From assembly GCA_024138025.1 (NCBI GenBank), contig JAMXBD010000169.1, positions 496,001-560,000 of the forward strand: a stretch of DNA of 64,000 nucleotides. Reading direction: 5' to 3'. Shown piece after piece: positions 60,724 through 64,000 of the stretch (positions are counted from its first letter, which is position 1; the number at the start of each line of letters is the position of its first letter). The notes below the pieces were generated by a model that saw nothing but the letters and a program-made list of their open reading frames with translations, was not told the origin of the DNA and did no database searches. The position numbers were made by a program, and so were the translations under genes. This DNA comes from Combretum micranthum (lineage: Eukaryota; Streptophyta; Magnoliopsida; Myrtales; Combretaceae).

Positions 60724-62388
60724 TGTTAAGTTCTCTAATAATATTTTGATGATAACAAAAGGAAGATTAATTGTTTTTAAGTATGATTGAATAGAAGCTT
60801 ATTCAGAACCTTTGATAGTTGTATAAATGAGTCAGAAGTTATTTTAGAAGGTTCGTTTAAGCTTTGGTATCTAAAGAAAGTCTTTTAGAAGCATTTTTAG
60901 ATCTTTTAGTAAAACTCATATATGCTAGTCAGAAGCATTTTTAGAATTTACATTAGTAGACAAATATGCTTATCAACCTAGTTAGAGGCAATTTCAGAAC
61001 CTTCTTCAATAGAAAGATAAAGTTAACAGAAGCTGTTTCAGAACCTTTAAAGCTGGATATGATTTTTTTTTTATCTTAAAGGTGATTAAAACTTTGTTTT
61101 AATATTTGTCAAAACCCAGCTTTATTTGTCAAAGTATTTTGGTAATATACTTGATGTATTACACTAAAGATGAATTTAATATCATGGGGATCAAATCACA
61201 TCAAGATGTTTTCAAGTTTTTCTATATAGATAAAATAATTTGATTTTTCAAGTTATTTTTACCAAAATGCATTAATTATTTTTTATGACAAAATTATCAT
61301 GATGTTTTTCTATGATAAGATTTGTTATACAAGTAAAGATATTAAGTATAAAGTTTGTTACAAGAGAATAGGTCTTCATATTTTTAAAGGATATCAAATC
61401 TAACTTTTTGGATAAAGGTTACAATATCAGGTTTGTTTATTCAAATCTATCAAGAAGTTTGTGACAAGAATATCTTTGTAACCACTGAAGCTTATCACGT
61501 CAAATAAAGAAAATTTGATTTTCAAAAATTCACCTGGAAGATTATGTTTCGGAAAAGATATATAAAAAAGATATTGTTAGTTTTTGTTTCTTCCATTTTC
61601 AGAAATTTCCGTGAAGAGCAGTAACATTCAATTTCAAATCTAAAGAGAAGCTTCCGATGGTTATAACAAGATTTCTTCAAGTTTATCCAAAGTTAGGATT
61701 ACAAGAGAAGATCTCGGTACATCTAATATCTTGGATAAAGATCATAACAGTTCATATCTTTTCAAATTCAATTTCATATCACAACAGATAAGGAAGAGAA
61801 GATCACGTCTTTCTAAATTTTTTCTGGAAATAGCCATTGGTGATTAAGAGATATATTTAAGGAATCAGAAGCAAAAATAGAAAGTGTAGAACAAGCATTC
61901 AAATTCGCATCAAAAGAAGAATTTCTTCTTTCGCAAAGAGCAGCTTACTCTTATATTTTGTTGAGTTTAATTTGTAAAGGAACTATATATTTTTAAATTC
62001 TCAAAGATTTGTTACTTCTTGAGAAGTGTGTGAGAGTTATTTATCACTATAGTTAAGTGTTAGCTTAGAGTTTAAGCTAAGGAGACTCAATAGTGAGACT
62101 TTGCCAAGACGGTGACTTGATTGTACTCTCATTTGAATTTTGATATAGTGAAACACAGCGGTAAAGACAACCAGGACCCCGGTGTGGAACTGGAAGAGTG
62201 GACTAACGCACAAGGCGGAACCACTATAATTTGCTGTCTGATCTTCTAACTCTGCTCTTTTAATATTGCATTTTATTTTTTGTTGTTCTCACGGTTTTCA
62301 ACAATATTTTGTTTTTATTTAAAAAAGGAGAAATTTTTCATATAATAATCAATTCACCCCCCTCTTGATTATTTTAACGGGACCAACA
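60724..62388 (+). mobile_element. Copia-type solo LTR inserted in LINE ORF1
   Basis: It starts TGTTAAGTTCTCTAATAATA, has TTTTGATGATAACAAA just inside, and ends with TTCACCCCCCTCTTGATTAT before GGGACCAACA. The perfect 5-bp duplication TCTTA flanks it (60,719-60,723 and 62,389-62,393). Length is 1,665 bp, non-coding. It is the same family as the reverse copy at 19,940-21,542. Between 60,790 and 61,055 it has five or six degenerate repeats of AGAAGC.NTTTCAGAACC. Confidence 0.9.
60790..61055 (+). repeat. Degenerate AGAAGC/TTTCAGAACC repeats in the Copia LTR promoter side
   Basis: Copies at about 60,797, 60,835, 60,885, 60,931, 60,985 and 61,030 share GAAGC followed by TTT(C/T)AGAA. The reverse copy at 19,940-21,542 has matching GCTTCTGAAAT-type repeats around 21,290-21,425, so the array is a family feature. 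Confidence 0.6.
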
Positions 62389-62394
62389 TCTTAT

Positions 62395-63029
62395 CATACC
62401 ACAATGAATGCACAATTTAGTAATACCTTCATATTGTAACTTATAAGAGTGACTTTCAATAATTAAAGTATGTATTAGAGGCTCATTAAAATTAACTTGC
62501 ATACAAATTTGAGCATATTTACCTCACTCAGTAGAGGAAATGCATTAACATGTAAAATTGCCCCAAGAGAATTTCCAATTTTTGTGATAGCTTCATGATG
62601 GAAATATTCCATAGGTAGCTCTTTAACTTTGACCCAAACTACAACTGAATTATAGGATGCCAAAGAGGCCTAAAAATTTGGTTCCTAATGTTGAAAAGTC
62701 AAGAAATGGCCATTAATAAACCATGGGCCATCATGTATTACTCTGGAATAATCTTCTTCATTGCGAAATTGGACAGAATAATAGCCATAACCAGGGCCCA
62801 CTAAGTTAAAGTTTAATAGAAAATGCTAGAGGACTTTGAGTTTTTAGTAAAGTAATCTATAACCCAAAGACATACCATGTAACTTGATAATCAATGAATA
62901 CTTGAAATTTTGATGAAACTTAGTTCTCTCCTTTGGAGAAAAAGATACCACTTGTTTGCTATTCTCATTGCCTTGAAGTGATTCAGAATTGATTGAATCC
63001 GACGTAAAAACATAAAACATTTCCTCCAT
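62395..63029 (-). pseudogene. LINE ORF1 N-terminal part (DUF4283-like, start of zinc knuckle)
   Basis: On the minus strand, VVVWVKVKELPMEYFHHEAI followed by KIGNSLGAILHVN is typical of the DUF4283 region of plant LINE ORF1. Further down comes YEGITKLCIHCG, the first half of a CCHC knuckle. The upstream part (from 63,029, MEEMFYVFTSDS) leads into it with frame breaks. ORF1 proteins bind the LINE RNA. Confidence 0.75.
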
Positions 63030-63500
63030 TGAGTCCCATGGTCAAGTGTTAACCCAAAACATTAACCATAAACATTAGGAATAAATCCCACCATTTTATC
63101 TTTATAATAGCCATGAACAGAAAGAGACTCAGTACTAGGCTAATAGTTTGAATGAAAGTATTGATAGGAGAATCTTTAGAGTTTAAATTATGTTCAAATG
63201 TATTTAAAGATGAATCTTTAGATGTAGGATGAGATGAATGTTTCTTTTTCTAACTGAGAGGGGAAAGAGACAAGAAAAGACGAGAAAAAGTTAGAGAAGG
63301 CAAATGAGGGTTAAAGACAGCATTAGAAGTAGTAGGCAAGGAGACATCATCAGAGAGAGATATGTTTTTTTTCAATAGTTGAATATCATAATAATATATT
63401 GTAATGTTGTTGGAAACAAGATTTGAGAGTTTTTTCTTTTTCTTTTTTTTTTCCTTATTTATACAAGGAGATTTTAATTGATACAACCTATGGATACCCA
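63030..63500 (-). pseudogene. 5' part of the LINE
   Basis: A minus-strand frame at 63,250-63,501 ends in a Ser/Pro/Leu-rich stretch with no recognised domain. By position it is the LINE leader or ORF1 start. The exact 5' end is not visible. Confidence 0.4.
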
Positions 63501-64000
63501 ATTTTGTGTGCAGTACGCCCCAACCTCATCGCGCCCAACACCCCACCCCCCCCCCCCCCAAAAAAAAATATATATAAATAGAAAAATAGTAAAAAAAAAG
63601 TTACAAATGTGAAAAAAGTAAAATGATAAAGAAGTGAGAAAATTACAAAAATAGAAAAGATATTATTAATTAAATTAAGAAAAAGAATATAAAAATAATG
63701 AAATTAGAAAAAGCTAAAAGTATTTAAAAGTAGGAAACCCCCCATATCCTTTTAAGATAAGTAGGCTTAGAAAGTAAATCATAAAAAAAAAGCATAAAAA
63801 TATATATTTACTTGTCTTAGCATATGTAATAATATAGATTGTAATATAAATGTAAGAATGTTAAACATAATATAGGTTTAAATGTTCATTTTGTAAGAAA
63901 CCAGATTGCATTTGTAGATTAATTAGACCCTAATCCATCCCGTTTAGGCCCACATTATTTAATAAGAATAAAATCTAGGCATTTTAATTCAAGTATATTT
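63501..64000. other. A+T-rich flank with a poly(C) run
   Basis: No gene is seen. A run of 14 C lies at 63,546-63,559, followed by 9 A, in a region otherwise poor in C. The rest is A-rich with no recognisable element end. Confidence 0.4.

Larger units (their letters stand above)
43055..63500 (-). mobile_element. Near full-length plant LINE, split by four later insertions
   Basis: The minus strand carries, in order: ORF1 N-terminal part (62,395-63,029, continuing at 60,639-60,723), ORF1 C-terminal part (48,626-48,891), endonuclease, RT, zinc-finger region and RNase H, then a poly(A) tail (12 T on the plus strand at 43,055-43,066). Without the MITE, the X-type LTR complex and the Copia LTR it is about 6.3 kb, a normal length for a plant L1-like element. 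Coding motifs continue across two of the gaps, which shows this is one element and not two. The 5' end near 63,500 is approximate and no target duplication was confirmed. All reading frames are broken. Confidence 0.8.

Noticed and set aside
43040..63490. Possible LINE target duplication (TTGATACCG... at about 43,040 versus TTGATACAA at about 63,478)
   Set aside because: Only seven bases agree, so this is likely chance; the LINE 5' border remains open.
1..64000. Bacterial-type systems, CRISPR arrays, tRNA or rRNA genes
   Set aside because: No regularly spaced repeats, operon-like gene runs or RNA gene signatures were seen; gene structure and elements are those of a plant nuclear genome.

Overview
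The window is nuclear DNA of a flowering plant, most likely a eudicot. It is strongly A+T-rich, it carries one intron-containing plant gene (an X8/CBM43 GPI-anchored protein of the plasmodesmal callose-binding type), and nearly everything else is transposable-element DNA of plant types: Del/Tekay-like Ty3/gypsy, Copia solo LTRs, a plant LINE with a terminal RNase H, a Mutator-like element and hAT-type MITEs. The species cannot be named from the sequence. No bacterial-type operons, CRISPR arrays, tRNA or rRNA genes were seen.

Layout. 1-1,003 is unassigned apart from a CCGGTT-rich patch. 1,004-5,072 is a reverse-strand LTR-like block (family Y) and 6,719-12,286 is a 5.6-kb forward LTR-like block (family X). 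12,977-16,183 is a Mutator-like element with about 450-bp terminal inverted repeats and a 9-bp target duplication; it carries a nested Copia-type solo LTR and a nested foldback, and sits in old non-functional sequence. About 18,100-19,505 is a truncated X-like fragment, 19,940-21,542 a reverse Copia solo LTR, and about 21,735-25,642 a gypsy LTR with a disrupted middle. 26,995-35,801 is a complete but dead Del/Tekay-like gypsy element with two 2-kb LTRs, primer-binding site, gag, protease, RT, RNase H, integrase, chromodomain remnant and polypurine tract. 35,802-39,720 is intergenic DNA with three small MITEs, followed by the host gene at 39,721-42,101 (four exons, 171 residues).

43,055-63,500 is a single reverse-strand LINE of about 6.3 kb, stretched to more than 20 kb by later insertions: a hAT MITE (47,924-48,625), an X-family 5.5-kb LTR (48,897-60,633) that itself contains another LTR (about 50.5-53.5 kb) and a Y-family LTR in the opposite direction (54,332-57,571), and a Copia solo LTR (60,724-62,388). 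Target duplications at several junctions, and LINE coding motifs that continue across the gaps, support this order of events.

The only gene likely to be functional is the X8 protein gene. All element proteins seen are broken by stops, frameshifts or lost catalytic residues. The most unusual signals are the reconstructable nested LINE, an inverted arrangement of related LTR promoters that could make double-stranded RNA, small repeat or palindrome arrays in the promoter part of several unrelated LTRs, and a short acidic reading frame found at the same place in different gypsy LTR families.
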